A stretch of 64,000 bases of DNA from Polaromonas sp. (lineage in GTDB: Bacteria; Pseudomonadota; Gammaproteobacteria; Burkholderiales; Burkholderiaceae_C): the NCBI RefSeq assembly GCF_029945685.1, contig NZ_JAQSDA010000016.1, positions 1 to 64,000 of the forward strand, in the 5' to 3' direction. This document shows positions 45,864 to 56,357 of the stretch, one piece after another (within the stretch, counting starts at the first letter, position 1; the number at the start of each line of letters is the position of its first letter). Position numbers and translations under genes: made by a program. The notes under the pieces are model-generated. The model was not told the DNA's origin. It did not search any database and saw nothing but the letters and a program-made list of their open reading frames with translations.

Positions 45864-48800
45864 CTAACGAGCCAGTACCGGTGCAAGCGCCTTCCCGGTT
45901 GCCGTGCCCAGCCTGACGACCTGCTCCGGCGTCGTGGCCGCGACCACCTCGCCACCCGCGTTGCCGCCGTCCGGGCCCAGGTCGATCACCCAGTCGGCTT
46001 CGGCGATCACGTCGAGGTCGTGTTCGATCACCACCACGCTGTGCCCACCATTGACCAGCCGGTGCAACACATGGATCAGTTTCTCCACATCGGCCATGTG
46101 CAGGCCCACGGTCGGTTCATCCAGCACGTACAGCGTGTGCGGCGCCTTCTGGCCGCGCCGCGTGATGTCGTCGCGCACCCGGGACAACTCGGTCACCAGC
46201 TTGATACGCTGCGCCTCGCCACCGGACAGCGTTGGCGACGGTTGTCCCAGCGTCAGGTAACCCAGGCCCACGTCTTTCAGCAGTTGCAGGGGGTGGGCGA
46301 TGGCCGGCATGGAGGCAAAAAATGTCACGGCTTCATCGACCTCCATGGTCAGCACGTCGCCGATGTTTTTGCCGCGCCAGGTCACGGCCTGGGTTTCGGG
46401 GTTGAAACGGGCGCCGTGGCAGGTCTCGCAGAGCACCTTCACGTCGGGCAGAAAACTCATGCCGATGGTGCGCACGCCGGCACCTTCGCAGGTCGGGCAG
46501 CGGCCTTCGCCGGTGTTGAAACTGAAACGCCCGGCGCCGTAACCGCGCGCCCTGGCTTCCAGCGTGTCGGCGAACAGCTTGCGCACCGTGTCCCAGAAGC
46601 CGATGTAGGTGGCCGGGCAGGAGCGCGGCGTCTTGCCGATCGGCGTCTGGTCAACTTCCAGCACGCGGTCCACCGAGGCATACCCCTCGATGGCTTCGCA
46701 GCCGGTCCAGGCGGGGTGTTTGCCGGCATCGTCGGCTTCACGTCCGGCGCGGGTCGAACGTAGCGCCACGCCGGCCTGCACATTGGCCAGCAACACATCA
46801 CGCGCCAAGGTCGATTTGCCCGAACCCGAGACCCCGGTCACCGCCACCAGCCGGTACAGCGGGACCTTGACCGAGACATTCTTGAGGTTGTGCAGGTCGG
46901 CCCCGACCACGGTGAGCCAGGAAGTGAAAGGACTGGCTGCCGCCGGTGCGGCATTGTGCAGCGCGCTGGCGCTGGCCGCCGCGGCTTTCAGCGCCTTGGC
47001 CTTCAGCGTCGCGGCCTTCTGCTTGCTGACCGGTTTGGCGCCGGCAGCGACGGGCAGGGCCAACACCTCGGCGGGTGCAGCGCCGCTGCGCGTCTCGCGC
47101 CGTGTCTGCAGCGGGTGAATCAGCGGATTGGCCAGGTAACGCCCGGTCAGCGAATCCGGCAAGGTCGCCAGGTGCGCCGCCGTGCCTTGGCCCACGAGCT
47201 GTCCGCCGCGCTTGCCGGCGCCGGGCCCGATGTCGATGATGTTGTCAGCGCGGCGAATCGTGTCTTCGTCATGCTCCACCACCACCAGGGTGTTGCCGCG
47301 TTGGCTGAGTTTGCCCAAAGCGCGCAGCAAGATCTGGTTGTCGCGCGGGTGCAGGCCAATCGTCGGCTCGTCCAGCACATAACAGACGCCCTGCAGGTTG
47401 GAACCCAGCTGCGCGGCCAGCCGGATACGCTGGGCCTCGCCACCTGACAGCGTGGGGGCGCCGCGGTCCAGCGTCAGATAACCCAGGCCCACGTCTTCGA
47501 GGAATTCGAGCCGGCTCTTGATCTCGGGGATCAGGTCGCGGGCAATGCCGGCTTCGCGGCCAAGCAGGGCCAGCTTGTCGACCCAGGCGCGCACATCCGT
47601 GACCGACAGCGCGGCGATGTCGGCAATGCCCACGCCCGCAAACTTCACCGCGCGCGCCTGCGCATTCAGCCGCGAGCCGGCGCAGGTCGGGCAGACGGCG
47701 TCGAGCACCTCATCCACATCCGCTTCGACAAAACTCTGCTCGCGGCCCTTGTTGTCATCGTCCCGCACCGAATCGTCAAAGACCTTGCGTTGCTCCCTGG
47801 TCAACCTGACGCCGGTGCCGACGCAGTCCGGACACCAGCCGTGTTTGCTGTTGTAGCTGAACAGGCGCGGGTCCAGCTCCGGATACGAGGTGGCGCAGAC
47901 CGGGCAGGCCCGCTTGGTGGACGAAGCCTGCAGCGTGCCGATCTGCCGGGTCGATGTGCCGGCCATCATCGCGCCGCGCAGTCCGTCCAGCGGCGCCAGC
48001 ACATGCACCACGCCCTTGCCGTGCTCCAGCGCCGTGGCCAGCGCCTGACGCAAGGCGGCCTCGTTGGCGGGAGTCACGTGGATGTCGGCAATCGGCAGCT
48101 CCACCGTGTGTTCCTTGAAGCGGTCGATGCGCGGAAAACCGGTGGTCGGCAGAAATTCGCCGTCCACGCGCAAATGGGTGTAGCCGCGCGGCCGCGCCCA
48201 GTCGGCGAGTTCGGTGTAGACGCCCTTGCGGTTGATCACCAGCGGCGCCAGCAGCCCGATGTGCTGGCCGCGGTGTGCCTTGAGGAGTTGCGCGGCAATA
48301 CTTTCGGCGCTTTGCGGCATCACCGCCGCACCGTCTTTGGTGCAGTGCTGGATGCCGAGCTTCACGTAGAGCAGGCGCAGGAAGTGCCACACCTCGGTGG
48401 TCGTGCCCACGGTGGACTTGCGCCCGCCGCGAGACAGCCGCTGCTCGATCGCCACGGTAGGCGGAATGCCATAGACCGCATCGACCTCGGGCCGGCCCGC
48501 CGGTTGCACGATGCTGCGCGCGTAGGCGTTGAGCGACTCCAGGTAACGCCGCTGGCCCTCGTTGAACAAAATGTCGAACGCCAGCGTGGACTTGCCGGAG
48601 CCCGACACGCCGGTGACCACATTGAACTGGCCGCGCGGAATGTCCACCGACAGGCTCTTGAGGTTGTGTTCCCTGGCATTGACGATCTGGATCAGATTGG
48701 AAAACGCCGGTTTTGTCGTCCAGGCCTTGGCGCGGGCTTCTTCGACGCCATGGACCTTGCCCATGGCCGCTTCGTACTCACGCAGCGCCAGCGCGGTGTG

Positions 48801-51740
48801 CGACGTCGGGTGCTGGCGCACCTCCTCGGGCGTGCCCTGAGCCACCAGCAGGCCGCCGGCCTCGCCGCCCTCGGGACCGAGGTCGATCAGCCAGTCGGCC
48901 GAGCGGATCACGTCGAGGTTGTGCTCGATGATGATCAGCGAATGGCCCACGTCCAGCAGCTTGCGCAGCGCACGCATGAGTTTGGCAATGTCGTCGAAGT
49001 GCAGGCCGGTGGTCGGCTCGTCGAACAGGAAGAGTGTGCCGCGGTTGATGTTCTTCAGCGCCAGAGGTTGCCGGCTGACGCTCGCCGTTTTCGACGCGCC
49101 AGCCAGGAAACCGGCCAGCTTGAGGCGCTGCGCCTCGCCGCCCGACAGTGTCGGCACTGGCTGGCCCAGTTTCACGTATTCCAGGCCCACATCGACAATC
49201 GGCTGCAGCGCGCGTATCACCTCGCGATCCTGCGCAAACAGCGCGCAGGCTTCGCTGACCGTCAGGTCCAGCACATCGGACACATTCATCAGGCGTGCGC
49301 GCACGTCGCCAATCGCCTGGCGTTCAATCGTCACTTCCAGGATCTCGGCCCGGTAACGCTTGCCGTCGCAATCGGGGCAGCGCAAATAGACGTCGCTCAG
49401 GAACTGCATCTCCACATGTTCAAACCCCGAGCCGCCGCAGGTCGGACAACGCCCGTCGCCGTTGTTGAAGCTGAACTTGGAGGCGGTGTAGCTGCGCTGC
49501 CGCGCCAGCGGCGCCTGCGCAAACAGTTCGCGCACCGCGTCCCAGGCGCCAACATAACTGGCGGGGTTGGAACGCGCGGTCTTGCCGATGGGCGACTGGT
49601 CGACAAACACCACATCGGTCAGGTAGTCGGCGCCCATCAGCCGGTCGTGTTGGCCGGGCGTTTCCGTCGCCTTGCCGAACTGGCGCAGCAGCGCCGGCGC
49701 CAGGATGTCCTGCATCAAGGTCGATTTGCCCGAGCCGCTGACGCCGGTCACGCAGACAAGGCGCTGCAGCGGGAATTCCACCGTGAGGTTTTTCAGGTTG
49801 TGGTCGCGTGCACCCTCCAGAATCAGGCGCGGCGTGGCATCTAGCACCGGCCGCTTGAAACCCATGCCGACCTGCTTGCGCGAACCGAGGTAGGCGCCGG
49901 TCAGGGTGTCAGCGTGTTTGAGGTCTTCCGGCGTGCCGTCGAACACGATCTGGCCGCCCTTCTCGCCCGGACCGGGCCCCATGTCGATCATGCGGTCGGC
50001 CGCCATCATCACGGCCGGGTCATGCTCGACCACCACCAGCGTGTTGCCGGCATCGCGCAGACGGTGCATGGCCTGGGTGATGCGGTTCATGTCGCGCGGG
50101 TGCAGGCCAATCGACGGCTCGTCCAGCACAAACAGGGTGTTGACCAGCGAGGTGCCCAGCGCCGTCGTCAGGTTGATGCGCTGCACCTCGCCGCCCGACA
50201 GGGTGCGGCTTTGCCGGTCCAGCGTCAGGTAACCGATGCCCACATCACTGAGGTATTTGAGCCGGGTGTGGATTTCCTCGAACAGCGATTTGAGCGCCTT
50301 GAACTCGGCATCGGGTGCGCTGCCGTCCTGCAGCGCGGCCGGGGCCAGCCCGTTGAAAAATTCCCGCAACCGGTCGATCGGCAACTGCATCAGGTCATGC
50401 AGGCTCAGGCCGGGCAGGGCCTCGAGCTGCGCGCGGGTCCAGTCCACACCGACCGGCATGAAACGTTTGGCCGGCGGCAGCGCCGCATCGGCATCCGCCC
50501 TGGAGCCCAGGCGCCAGAGCAGCGCCTCGAGCTTCAGCCGTGCGCCGCCGCAGGTTTCGCAGGGCGTGTAGCTTCGGTACTTGGACAGCAGCACCCGGAT
50601 GTGCATCTTGTAGGCCTTGCTTTCCAGGTAGGCAAAAAAGCGCTTGATGCCGAACCAGTGCTGGTTCCACTTCCCGTTCCAGTTCGGCGAGCCGTTGATG
50701 ACCCAGGCCTGCTGCTCGGGCGTGAGTTTGTACCAGGGCGTGTCACGTGGAATGCCGGCCGTCTCCGCGTGACGCATCAGGTCGTCCTGGGCTTCTTTCC
50801 AGGCCGGCGTCTGCAGGGTCTTGATGGCGCCCGAGCGCAGCGTCAGCTTGTCGTTCGGAATCACCAGGCCATAGTCGACACCGATCACGCGGCCGAAACC
50901 GCGGCAGGTCTCGCAGGCGCCCATGGCCGAGTTGAAGGAGAACAGCGAAGGGGTCGGCTCGCTGTAGCGCAGGTCACTGTCGGGGCAATGCAGGCCGGTG
51001 GAAAACCGCCACATCTGCTCGGCGCCGCCTTCCTCTGCCGCTTGAACATACACATTGAGGCGGCCGCCGCGTTTGAGTGCCAGCTCGATGGCTTCCACCA
51101 CACGCGACTTTTCAGCGGCATGCAGCCTGAACCGGTCAGCCACCACATCCAGCAGTTTGTGCGGACCGGCGGGCGTCGCCACGTCGCGTTCTGCATGCAC
51201 ACGCGTGAAACCGCTGGCCGACAGCCACTGCGACACTTCCTCGGCGCTGGTATTGCCGGGCAGTTCCACCGGGAAAGTCATCACCACCCTGGGGTCACCT
51301 GCTGCCGTGCGCCCCATCAGTTCCGCATAAATCGACTCCGGCGTGTCGTGGCGCACCGCCTGCGCGGTCTTTTTGTCGAATAGCTGCGCCGCGCGCGCAT
51401 ACAAAAGTTTTAAATGATCGTTGAGTTCGGTCATCGTGCCCACGGTGGAGCGCGAACTGCGCACCGGGTTGGTCTGGTCGATGGCAATCGCCGGTGGCAC
51501 CCCTTCCACCTTGTCCACCGCCGGTTTGTCCATGCGGTCCAGGAACTGCCGTGCATAGGCCGAAAAAGTTTCCACATAACGGCGCTGGCCTTCGGCAAAC
51601 AGCGTGTCAAACACCAGCGAGGACTTGCCGGACCCGCTGGGCCCGGTGACCACCGTCATTTCCCCCGTGCGGATATCCAGATCAATGTTTTTGAGGTTGT
51701 GCTGTCGCGCGCCGCGAATGCGGATGGTTCCCTGGGTCAT
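45864..51740 (-). CDS. uvrA: Double-length excinuclease ABC subunit A (tandem UvrA)
   Basis: UvrA finds bulky DNA damage and loads UvrB. At 1958 residues this protein is twice the normal length and holds two complete UvrA-like halves, roughly 1-1000 and 1010-1958. There are four Walker A motifs (GPSGSGKSS, then GVSGSGKST three times) and four LSGGE signatures. Paired zinc-finger cysteines are present in both halves ([19 protein letters not shown] and [16 protein letters not shown], then CPVC/CPDC, CPTCAGS and [16 protein letters not shown]). An Ala/Lys-rich linker lies at about 1560-1610. The ATG at 51740 begins [16 protein letters not shown], the conserved start. A normal single-length uvrA may exist elsewhere. 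Confidence 0.93.
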   Translation of the reverse strand: MTQGTIRIRGARQHNLKNIDLDIRTGEMTVVTGPSGSGKSSLVFDTLFAEGQRRYVETFSAYARQFLDRMDKPAVDKVEGVPPAIAIDQTNPVRSSRSTVGTMTELNDHLKLLYARAAQLFDKKTAQAVRHDTPESIYAELMGRTAAGDPRVVMTFPVELPGNTSAEEVSQWLSASGFTRVHAERDVATPAGPHKLLDVVADRFRLHAAEKSRVVEAIELALKRGGRLNVYVQAAEEGGAEQMWRFSTGLHCPDSDLRYSEPTPSLFSFNSAMGACETCRGFGRVIGVDYGLVIPNDKLTLRSGAIKTLQTPAWKEAQDDLMRHAETAGIPRDTPWYKLTPEQQAWVINGSPNWNGKWNQHWFGIKRFFAYLESKAYKMHIRVLLSKYRSYTPCETCGGARLKLEALLWRLGSRADADAALPPAKRFMPVGVDWTRAQLEALPGLSLHDLMQLPIDRLREFFNGLAPAALQDGSAPDAEFKALKSLFEEIHTRLKYLSDVGIGYLTLDRQSRTLSGGEVQRINLTTALGTSLVNTLFVLDEPSIGLHPRDMNRITQAMHRLRDAGNTLVVVEHDPAVMMAADRMIDMGPGPGEKGGQIVFDGTPEDLKHADTLTGAYLGSRKQVGMGFKRPVLDATPRLILEGARDHNLKNLTVEFPLQRLVCVTGVSGSGKSTLMQDILAPALLRQFGKATETPGQHDRLMGADYLTDVVFVDQSPIGKTARSNPASYVGAWDAVRELFAQAPLARQRSYTASKFSFNNGDGRCPTCGGSGFEHVEMQFLSDVYLRCPDCDGKRYRAEILEVTIERQAIGDVRARLMNVSDVLDLTVSEACALFAQDREVIRALQPIVDVGLEYVKLGQPVPTLSGGEAQRLKLAGFLAGASKTASVSRQPLALKNINRGTLFLFDEPTTGLHFDDIAKLMRALRKLLDVGHSLIIIEHNLDVIRSADWLIDLGPEGGEAGGLLVAQGTPEEVRQHPTSHTALALREYEAAMGKVHGVEEARAKAWTTKPAFSNLIQIVNAREHNLKSLSVDIPRGQFNVVTGVSGSGKSTLAFDILFNEGQRRYLESLNAYARSIVQPAGRPEVDAVYGIPPTVAIEQRLSRGGRKSTVGTTTEVWHFLRLLYVKLGIQHCTKDGAAVMPQSAESIAAQLLKAHRGQHIGLLAPLVINRKGVYTELADWARPRGYTHLRVDGEFLPTTGFPRIDRFKEHTVELPIADIHVTPANEAALRQALATALEHGKGVVHVLAPLDGLRGAMMAGTSTRQIGTLQASSTKRACPVCATSYPELDPRLFSYNSKHGWCPDCVGTGVRLTREQRKVFDDSVRDDDNKGREQSFVEADVDEVLDAVCPTCAGSRLNAQARAVKFAGVGIADIAALSVTDVRAWVDKLALLGREAGIARDLIPEIKSRLEFLEDVGLGYLTLDRGAPTLSGGEAQRIRLAAQLGSNLQGVCYVLDEPTIGLHPRDNQILLRALGKLSQRGNTLVVVEHDEDTIRRADNIIDIGPGAGKRGGQLVGQGTAAHLATLPDSLTGRYLANPLIHPLQTRRETRSGAAPAEVLALPVAAGAKPVSKQKAATLKAKALKAAAASASALHNAAPAAASPFTSWLTVVGADLHNLKNVSVKVPLYRLVAVTGVSGSGKSTLARDVLLANVQAGVALRSTRAGREADDAGKHPAWTGCEAIEGYASVDRVLEVDQTPIGKTPRSCPATYIGFWDTVRKLFADTLEARARGYGAGRFSFNTGEGRCPTCEGAGVRTIGMSFLPDVKVLCETCHGARFNPETQAVTWRGKNIGDVLTMEVDEAVTFFASMPAIAHPLQLLKDVGLGYLTLGQPSPTLSGGEAQRIKLVTELSRVRDDITRRGQKAPHTLYVLDEPTVGLHMADVEKLIHVLHRLVNGGHSVVVIEHDLDVIAEADWVIDLGPDGGNAGGEVVAATTPEQVVRLGTATGKALAPVLAR

Positions 51741-51919
51741 GGGTGGGGGCTTTCCTTGTAAGTCGAACATTCTAGGCAGCGCCCGCGCGAATCGGCAGCG
51801 TAGGGTTATGCCGCCCGCCGGCCCAGTGCGACCGCCCGTCTTCTGGTTATCCCGCCCGTAGTTTCCACACGGAATCATCACCTCGACAGCGTAAACTCGG
51901 TCGCCCAAGGAGATATGAC

Positions 51920-53032
51920 ATGACAAAGCTGAATTTCTGGTGCGCCGCCCTTTTGCTCGCGGCCGTGAGCCACGCCAGCCAGGCACAAATCCTGATCGGG
52001 CAAACCGCAGGCTTTACCGGCCCCGTGGGTGCTGGCGTGAAGGAAACCACCGAAGGTGCCAAACTTTATATTGATGCCGTCAACGCCAAGGGGGGTGTCA
52101 ACGGACAGAAGATCGAACTCATCTCGCTCGACGACAAGTTCGATCCCAAGCTGGCCGGCGAAAACGCCCGCAAGCTGATTGAAGAAAACAATGTCCTGGC
52201 GCTGTTCCTGACCCGTGGCACGCCGCACACGGAAGCCATGCTTCCCCTGCTCGACAAATACGGCGTACCGCTGATCGGCCCGTCCACCGGCGCGATGGTG
52301 CTGCACCAGCCAGTCAAGAAACATGTGTTCAACGTGCGCGCTACCTACCAGCGTGAAGCCGAAAAAGCGGTCAGCCACCTGAACTCGATGGGCATCACGC
52401 GCATCGGCGTGGTTTATGCCGACGACAGCTTCGGCGCCGACGGCGTGGCGGGGGCGCAAAAAGGCTTCGCTGCCGCCAAACTGCAGCCGGCGCTGCTGGA
52501 AAAATTCAACCGCGGCAAGCCCGACTTCGGGCCTATCGTGCCCAAGCTTGTCCAGTCCAATGCGCAGGCCATCATCATGGTGGCGTCCGGCCAGGCGGTG
52601 GTCGACGGCATGAAGGCTTTTCGCGCTGCCGGCTCGGCCGCGCAGATCGTGACACTGTCCAACAATGCATCGAGCGGCTTCATCAAAAGCCTGGGCGACA
52701 ATGCGCGCGGCGTGATCGTGACCCAGGTCTTTCCTTATGAACGCTCCATCGCCTACGGCATGGTCAAGGAAGCCCAGGAGATGGCCAAGGCCAAGGGGGC
52801 GGGCGATATCAGTCCGGCCATGCTCGAAGGCTTTGCGGCTGCCAAGGTTCTTGTCGAAGGCTTGCGACGCGCCGGCGCCAAGCCCACGCGCGAAAAAATC
52901 CAGACCGCCCTCGAAGGAATACGCAAGTTCGATATCGGCGGGCTGGAAGTGAACTACTCCACCGAGGACCACACCGGACTCGATTTCGCCGATCTGTCCA
53001 TCATCGGCACAGACGGGAAATTCAGGCGCTAG
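51920..53032 (+). CDS. Branched-chain amino acid-type ABC transporter substrate-binding protein
   Basis: A 370-residue periplasmic binding protein of the LivK type (type I fold). A signal peptide cleaved near SHASQA is followed by [40 protein letters not shown] and [20 protein letters not shown], the usual opening. No permease or ATPase gene is nearby, so it is an orphan receptor; the ligand may be an amino acid, aromatic acid or other small molecule. AAGGAGATATGAC precedes the ATG, a strong site. It diverges from uvrA. Confidence 0.92.
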   Translation: MTKLNFWCAALLLAAVSHASQAQILIGQTAGFTGPVGAGVKETTEGAKLYIDAVNAKGGVNGQKIELISLDDKFDPKLAGENARKLIEENNVLALFLTRGTPHTEAMLPLLDKYGVPLIGPSTGAMVLHQPVKKHVFNVRATYQREAEKAVSHLNSMGITRIGVVYADDSFGADGVAGAQKGFAAAKLQPALLEKFNRGKPDFGPIVPKLVQSNAQAIIMVASGQAVVDGMKAFRAAGSAAQIVTLSNNASSGFIKSLGDNARGVIVTQVFPYERSIAYGMVKEAQEMAKAKGAGDISPAMLEGFAAAKVLVEGLRRAGAKPTREKIQTALEGIRKFDIGGLEVNYSTEDHTGLDFADLSIIGTDGKFRR

Positions 53033-53047
53033 AAGCTCCCTGGGCCC

Positions 53048-53515
53048 TCAGCCCTTGAGGGCCTGTTCCAGCTCACGGCACTTGCCGGCCCCGACGGTTT
53101 CCCTGATTTTGGGAAGCAACGCGACGAGGGCCTCGACATCTGCCGCAGCTTCGACGGCCAGGTTCAACCTGAACCCCCTGAGCCCCAGCGCACCCGTCAA
53201 CTGCGCTGCGAGTGGGTAGGCCTTCTTGTAGCGGTCATTGCCGGCATCGCTGGCCTCCTGGCGGGTCACGAGGGCGGCCGCATGCGCGGTCGCTGCTGCG
53301 GCCTCTTCGACTGACTGCTGGCTGGGCGCGAGAAAACCCAGCTCCACAAGCTGGACCAGCTCCGTCGATGTGACACCCAGGCCTGCGGTCGCCTCCAGCA
53401 CCTGCGGGAGGGACCGTTTGCCGTCAAACAGGATGAAGGCCGAGCGCTGTCTCGGCGTGAGCAAGGACCGGTCTTTGAAGGCCTGCTGCCCGGCCTCGGT
53501 CTTGGCATAAATCAT
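53048..53515 (-). CDS. Hypothetical protein, 155 residues
   Basis: Not assigned to a named family. The N-terminal third (TEAGQQAFKDRSLLTPRQRS, then AFILFDGKRSLPQVLE) reads like a winged-helix-type fold. A polar Ala/Glu stretch follows, then a C-terminal helical part (VEALVALLPKIRETVGAGKC). No signal peptide. GGAG lies eight bases before the ATG. It follows a 59-residue small membrane protein gene by 26 bases, so the two form a small operon. Confidence 0.65.
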   Translation of the reverse strand: MIYAKTEAGQQAFKDRSLLTPRQRSAFILFDGKRSLPQVLEATAGLGVTSTELVQLVELGFLAPSQQSVEEAAAATAHAAALVTRQEASDAGNDRYKKAYPLAAQLTGALGLRGFRLNLAVEAAADVEALVALLPKIRETVGAGKCRELEQALKG

Positions 53516-53541
53516 GGCGCTGCTCCGGTGCGGAGGGCGGG

Positions 53542-53721
53542 CTACCGTGCAGGGGCGGATGCAGCAGATGCGGCGGCTGAAGCCGCCGATGCCGGCGGCG
53601 GGGCTTCCTGCGCGGCCTCGGAGCCATGCTTTTCGCCTCCCATGTCAATGTCTCCGCCCCTGCTCAGGATGAAGATGGCCAGCCCGGCAAAGGCCACGAA
53701 GGCGAGTGCGATTTTCCACAT
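53542..53721 (-). CDS. Small single-span membrane protein, 59 residues
   Basis: The 59-residue product begins MWKIALAFVAFAGLAIFILS, a single membrane helix, then RGGDIDMGGEKHGSEA and a Pro/Ala/Ser-rich tail. The ATG at 53721 has CTGGAG seven bases upstream. It lies 8 bases beyond the transporter terminator hairpin and 26 bases before the 155-residue gene. The tail looks like an exported low-complexity linker. No known family. Confidence 0.6.
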   Translation of the reverse strand: MWKIALAFVAFAGLAIFILSRGGDIDMGGEKHGSEAAQEAPPPASAASAAASAASAPAR

Positions 53722-53729
53722 GTCATTTC

Positions 53730-53765
53730 TCCAGAAAAAACCCCCGGCGATGCGGGGGGTTTTAA
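53730..53765 (-). terminator. Terminator after the MHS transporter gene
   Basis: On the minus strand TTTTAAAACCCCCCGCATCG continues into CCGGGGGTTTTTT, a GC-rich stem with a T-run. A second perfect hairpin, GGTTCTG-CCGG...CCGG-CAGAACC, lies at 53780-53806 just before it. Confidence 0.8.
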
Positions 53766-53828
53766 AAAACTTGTTCAGTGGTTCTGCCCGGTCACCGGAC
53801 AGAACCTCAAGGCTGTTGTTACCGGGGA

Positions 53829-55487
53829 TCAGTCGTCAGCGTAGATATCGACGTCCTTGGTTTCCTTGATGAACAAGGTGCCAATCACGACGGTCATGCC
53901 GGCAATGATGATTGGATACCACAAGCCGTTGTACATGTTGCCGGTCTGCGCCACGATGGCGAAGGCCGTGGTGGGCAGCAAGCCGCCAAACCAGCCGTTG
54001 CCAATGTGGTACGGCAGACTCATGGAGGTATAGCGGATGCGCGTGGGGAACAGTTCCACCAGCATGGCAGCGATCGGGCCATAAACCATGGTCACCAGCA
54101 ACACCAGGTAAGTCAGGATGGCGATCACCATGAACTTGTCCACCTTGGCCGGATCGGCCTTGGTCGGGTAACCGGCAGCCTTCAGGTCGTCGGCAACCAG
54201 CTTCTTGAAAGCCGCGTCCTTTTTCTTGGCTTCGTCCGCCGGCAGGCCTTTGGAGGAATAGCTGGAGATGACCGTTTCGCCAATCTTGATGGTGGCGGGT
54301 ACGCCAGCGGTACCAGGTGCGTTCTCATAACTTACCGATGCCCCGGCGAGGACCTGCTTGGCGATGTCGCAGGAGCTGGTGAACTTCGCCGTGCCGGTCG
54401 GGTTGAACTGGAACGAACATTCGCTGGCGTCAGCGGTCACCACGACCTTGTTCTTGGCCTGCGCGGCAGCAAGCTCAGGGTTGGCGGCCTTGGTCAGCGC
54501 GGTGAACACCGGGAAGTAGGTCAGCGCAGCCAGCAGGCAGCCGGCCATGATGATGGGCTTGCGGCCGATCTTGTCCGACAGCGTGCCGAAAACGACGAAG
54601 AAAGGCGTACCGATCAGCAGCGAAACAGCGACAAAAATGTTGGCCGTGGCGCCGTCCACCTTGAGCGATTGCGTCAGGAAAAACAGCGCATAGAACTGGC
54701 CCGAATACCAGACCACCGCCTGGCCGGCGGTCAGACCGATCAGCGCCAGGATGACGATCTTCAGGTTTTTCCACTGGCCGAAAGATTCCGACAGGGGTGC
54801 CTTGGAGGTCTTGCCCTCGGCCTTCATTTTGGTGAAGGCCGGCGACTCGTTCATGCTCAGGCGAATCCAGACGGAAACACCCAGCAGCAGGATGGACACC
54901 AGGAAAGGAACGCGCCAGCCCCAGTCGGCAAAGGTCGCCTCGCCGAGCAATGTACGCGTGCCGAGAATCACCATCAACGACAGGAACAGGCCCAGCGTGG
55001 CCGTGGTCTGGATCCACGAGGTATAGGCGCCGCGCTTGCCGTGCGGCGAGTGTTCCGCCACATACACGGCGGCACCGCCGTATTCACCGCCAAGCGCCAG
55101 GCCCTGCAGCATGCGCAACGCAATCAGGATCACGGGCGCCGCGACGCCGATGGTTGCGTAGTTGGGCAGAAGGCCGACGATGAAGGTCGACAGGCCCATG
55201 ATCAGGATAGTGATCAGAAAGGTGTATTTGCGACCAATCATGTCGCCGAGACGCCCGAACACCAGCGCGCCGAATGGACGCACGATGAAACCGGCAGCAA
55301 ACGCGAGCAGGGCAAAAATGAAGGCCGATCCCTCATCGAGTCCGCTGAAGAACTGCTTGGCAATGATGGCTGCCAGTGAACCGTAGAGGTAAAAGTCATA
55401 CCACTCGAAAACAGTACCGAGTGACGAAGCGAAGATGACTTTCTTCTCCTCGGCGCTCATCGGCCTGGGGGCGGCTGCAGTTGCCAT
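53829..55487 (-). CDS. MFS transporter of the metabolite:H+ symporter (MHS) family
   Basis: A 552-residue ProP/ShiA-like permease with 12 predicted helices. FEWYDFYLYGSLAAIIAKQF (helix 1), RPFGALVFGRLGDMIGRKYT (MFS motif between helices 2 and 3) and LALGGEYGGAAVYVAEHSP are typical of MHS proteins. It is about 100 residues longer than usual because of an insertion in the loop after helix 8 (near residues 330-440). That part is polar and holds two Cys (SECSFQFN and SSCDIAKQ) that could form a periplasmic disulfide. Transport of a carboxylate or betaine is likely, not proven. Confidence 0.88.
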   Translation of the reverse strand: MATAAAPRPMSAEEKKVIFASSLGTVFEWYDFYLYGSLAAIIAKQFFSGLDEGSAFIFALLAFAAGFIVRPFGALVFGRLGDMIGRKYTFLITILIMGLSTFIVGLLPNYATIGVAAPVILIALRMLQGLALGGEYGGAAVYVAEHSPHGKRGAYTSWIQTTATLGLFLSLMVILGTRTLLGEATFADWGWRVPFLVSILLLGVSVWIRLSMNESPAFTKMKAEGKTSKAPLSESFGQWKNLKIVILALIGLTAGQAVVWYSGQFYALFFLTQSLKVDGATANIFVAVSLLIGTPFFVVFGTLSDKIGRKPIIMAGCLLAALTYFPVFTALTKAANPELAAAQAKNKVVVTADASECSFQFNPTGTAKFTSSCDIAKQVLAGASVSYENAPGTAGVPATIKIGETVISSYSSKGLPADEAKKKDAAFKKLVADDLKAAGYPTKADPAKVDKFMVIAILTYLVLLVTMVYGPIAAMLVELFPTRIRYTSMSLPYHIGNGWFGGLLPTTAFAIVAQTGNMYNGLWYPIIIAGMTVVIGTLFIKETKDVDIYADD

Positions 55488-55667
55488 GATGTTGTCTCCA
55501 ATGATTGAATGCCCCCGACATGAGGGTTGTGGAGATTATTTTTGGAGACACTGACCCTGCTCTGACGCGAAACCAACAGGAGCTTGCGCCAAACTTATCG
55601 ACGACTGACAAGTCAAGGGAAAACCCCCGGGCGAATTTTCGGTATGCGGAGAATGCCGGGTAGCCGG

Positions 55668-56309
55668 CTATTTCGGGCGCAGGACACCCGTCGCAAGCTG
55701 ACTGGCCGAGTCCCAGTCCGGGCCGTCAAACCAGGCATCACCGAGCAGCCAGGCACGCAGCATGGGCAGCGCATCGAGCCCCCAGAACAGCTTGCCATCG
55801 ACCGCCAGCGTGGGCACGCCGAAAACGCCCTGCGCGATGGCCTCGTCGCTGTGCGCCTGCAACTGGGCCTTCACGTCTGCGCCATCGAGGGCACGTTGCG
55901 GCGCCAGTGAGGCCGCCAGTGCAGCGAGCCGCTGCGGATCGGCCGCCTCCAGGCCGGTCTGCCACACATGGCGGAACAGGGTTTCGCAGACATACCGGTT
56001 GGGCGTGCCGTGTGCATCGCAGGCCACGGCCAGACGCAGCAAGCCCAGCGGATTGAACGGGTGACTGGCAGGCAGTTGCAGCTTGATGCCGTGCTGGTGG
56101 GCCAGCCACAACACCTGGCGGTAAGTCCACTCGCGCTTGCCGGGGATTTCTGCGGGGCCGAGCTGGCCGTGGTGTTTAAGCAGGCCGGCAAACAGCAGCG
56201 GCTTGTAGGTCACGCTGTAGCTGAGCCCCTTCAGGGCCTCCGGCAGCTTCTCGAAAGCCAGCCAGGCATAGGGCGAGATGAAGTCGAGGTAGAAGGTGAT
56301 GTGTTTCAT
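55668..56309 (-). CDS. 2-hydroxychromene-2-carboxylate isomerase family protein
   Basis: A 213-residue member of the DsbA-like kappa-GST/HCCA isomerase family. FYLDFISPYAWLAFEKLPE at the N terminus places the catalytic Ser where DsbA has Cys, and FGVPTLAVDGKLFWGLDAL is the conserved cis-Pro loop. Founding members isomerise a naphthalene-pathway intermediate with glutathione; others have unknown roles. It is last in the leftward run after the YbaK-DUF1289 gene and may serve general detoxification. Confidence 0.85.
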   Translation of the reverse strand: MKHITFYLDFISPYAWLAFEKLPEALKGLSYSVTYKPLLFAGLLKHHGQLGPAEIPGKREWTYRQVLWLAHQHGIKLQLPASHPFNPLGLLRLAVACDAHGTPNRYVCETLFRHVWQTGLEAADPQRLAALAASLAPQRALDGADVKAQLQAHSDEAIAQGVFGVPTLAVDGKLFWGLDALPMLRAWLLGDAWFDGPDWDSASQLATGVLRPK

Positions 56310-56357
56310 GGCACGCTCGCCGGGATGGAGGTGTGGAGGTGTGGAGGACGGGATCCG

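Noticed and set aside
47790..49844. 684-codon open frame opposite uvrA
   Set aside because: It is antisense to the tandem UvrA with its four Walker motifs. It is a GC-driven shadow frame.
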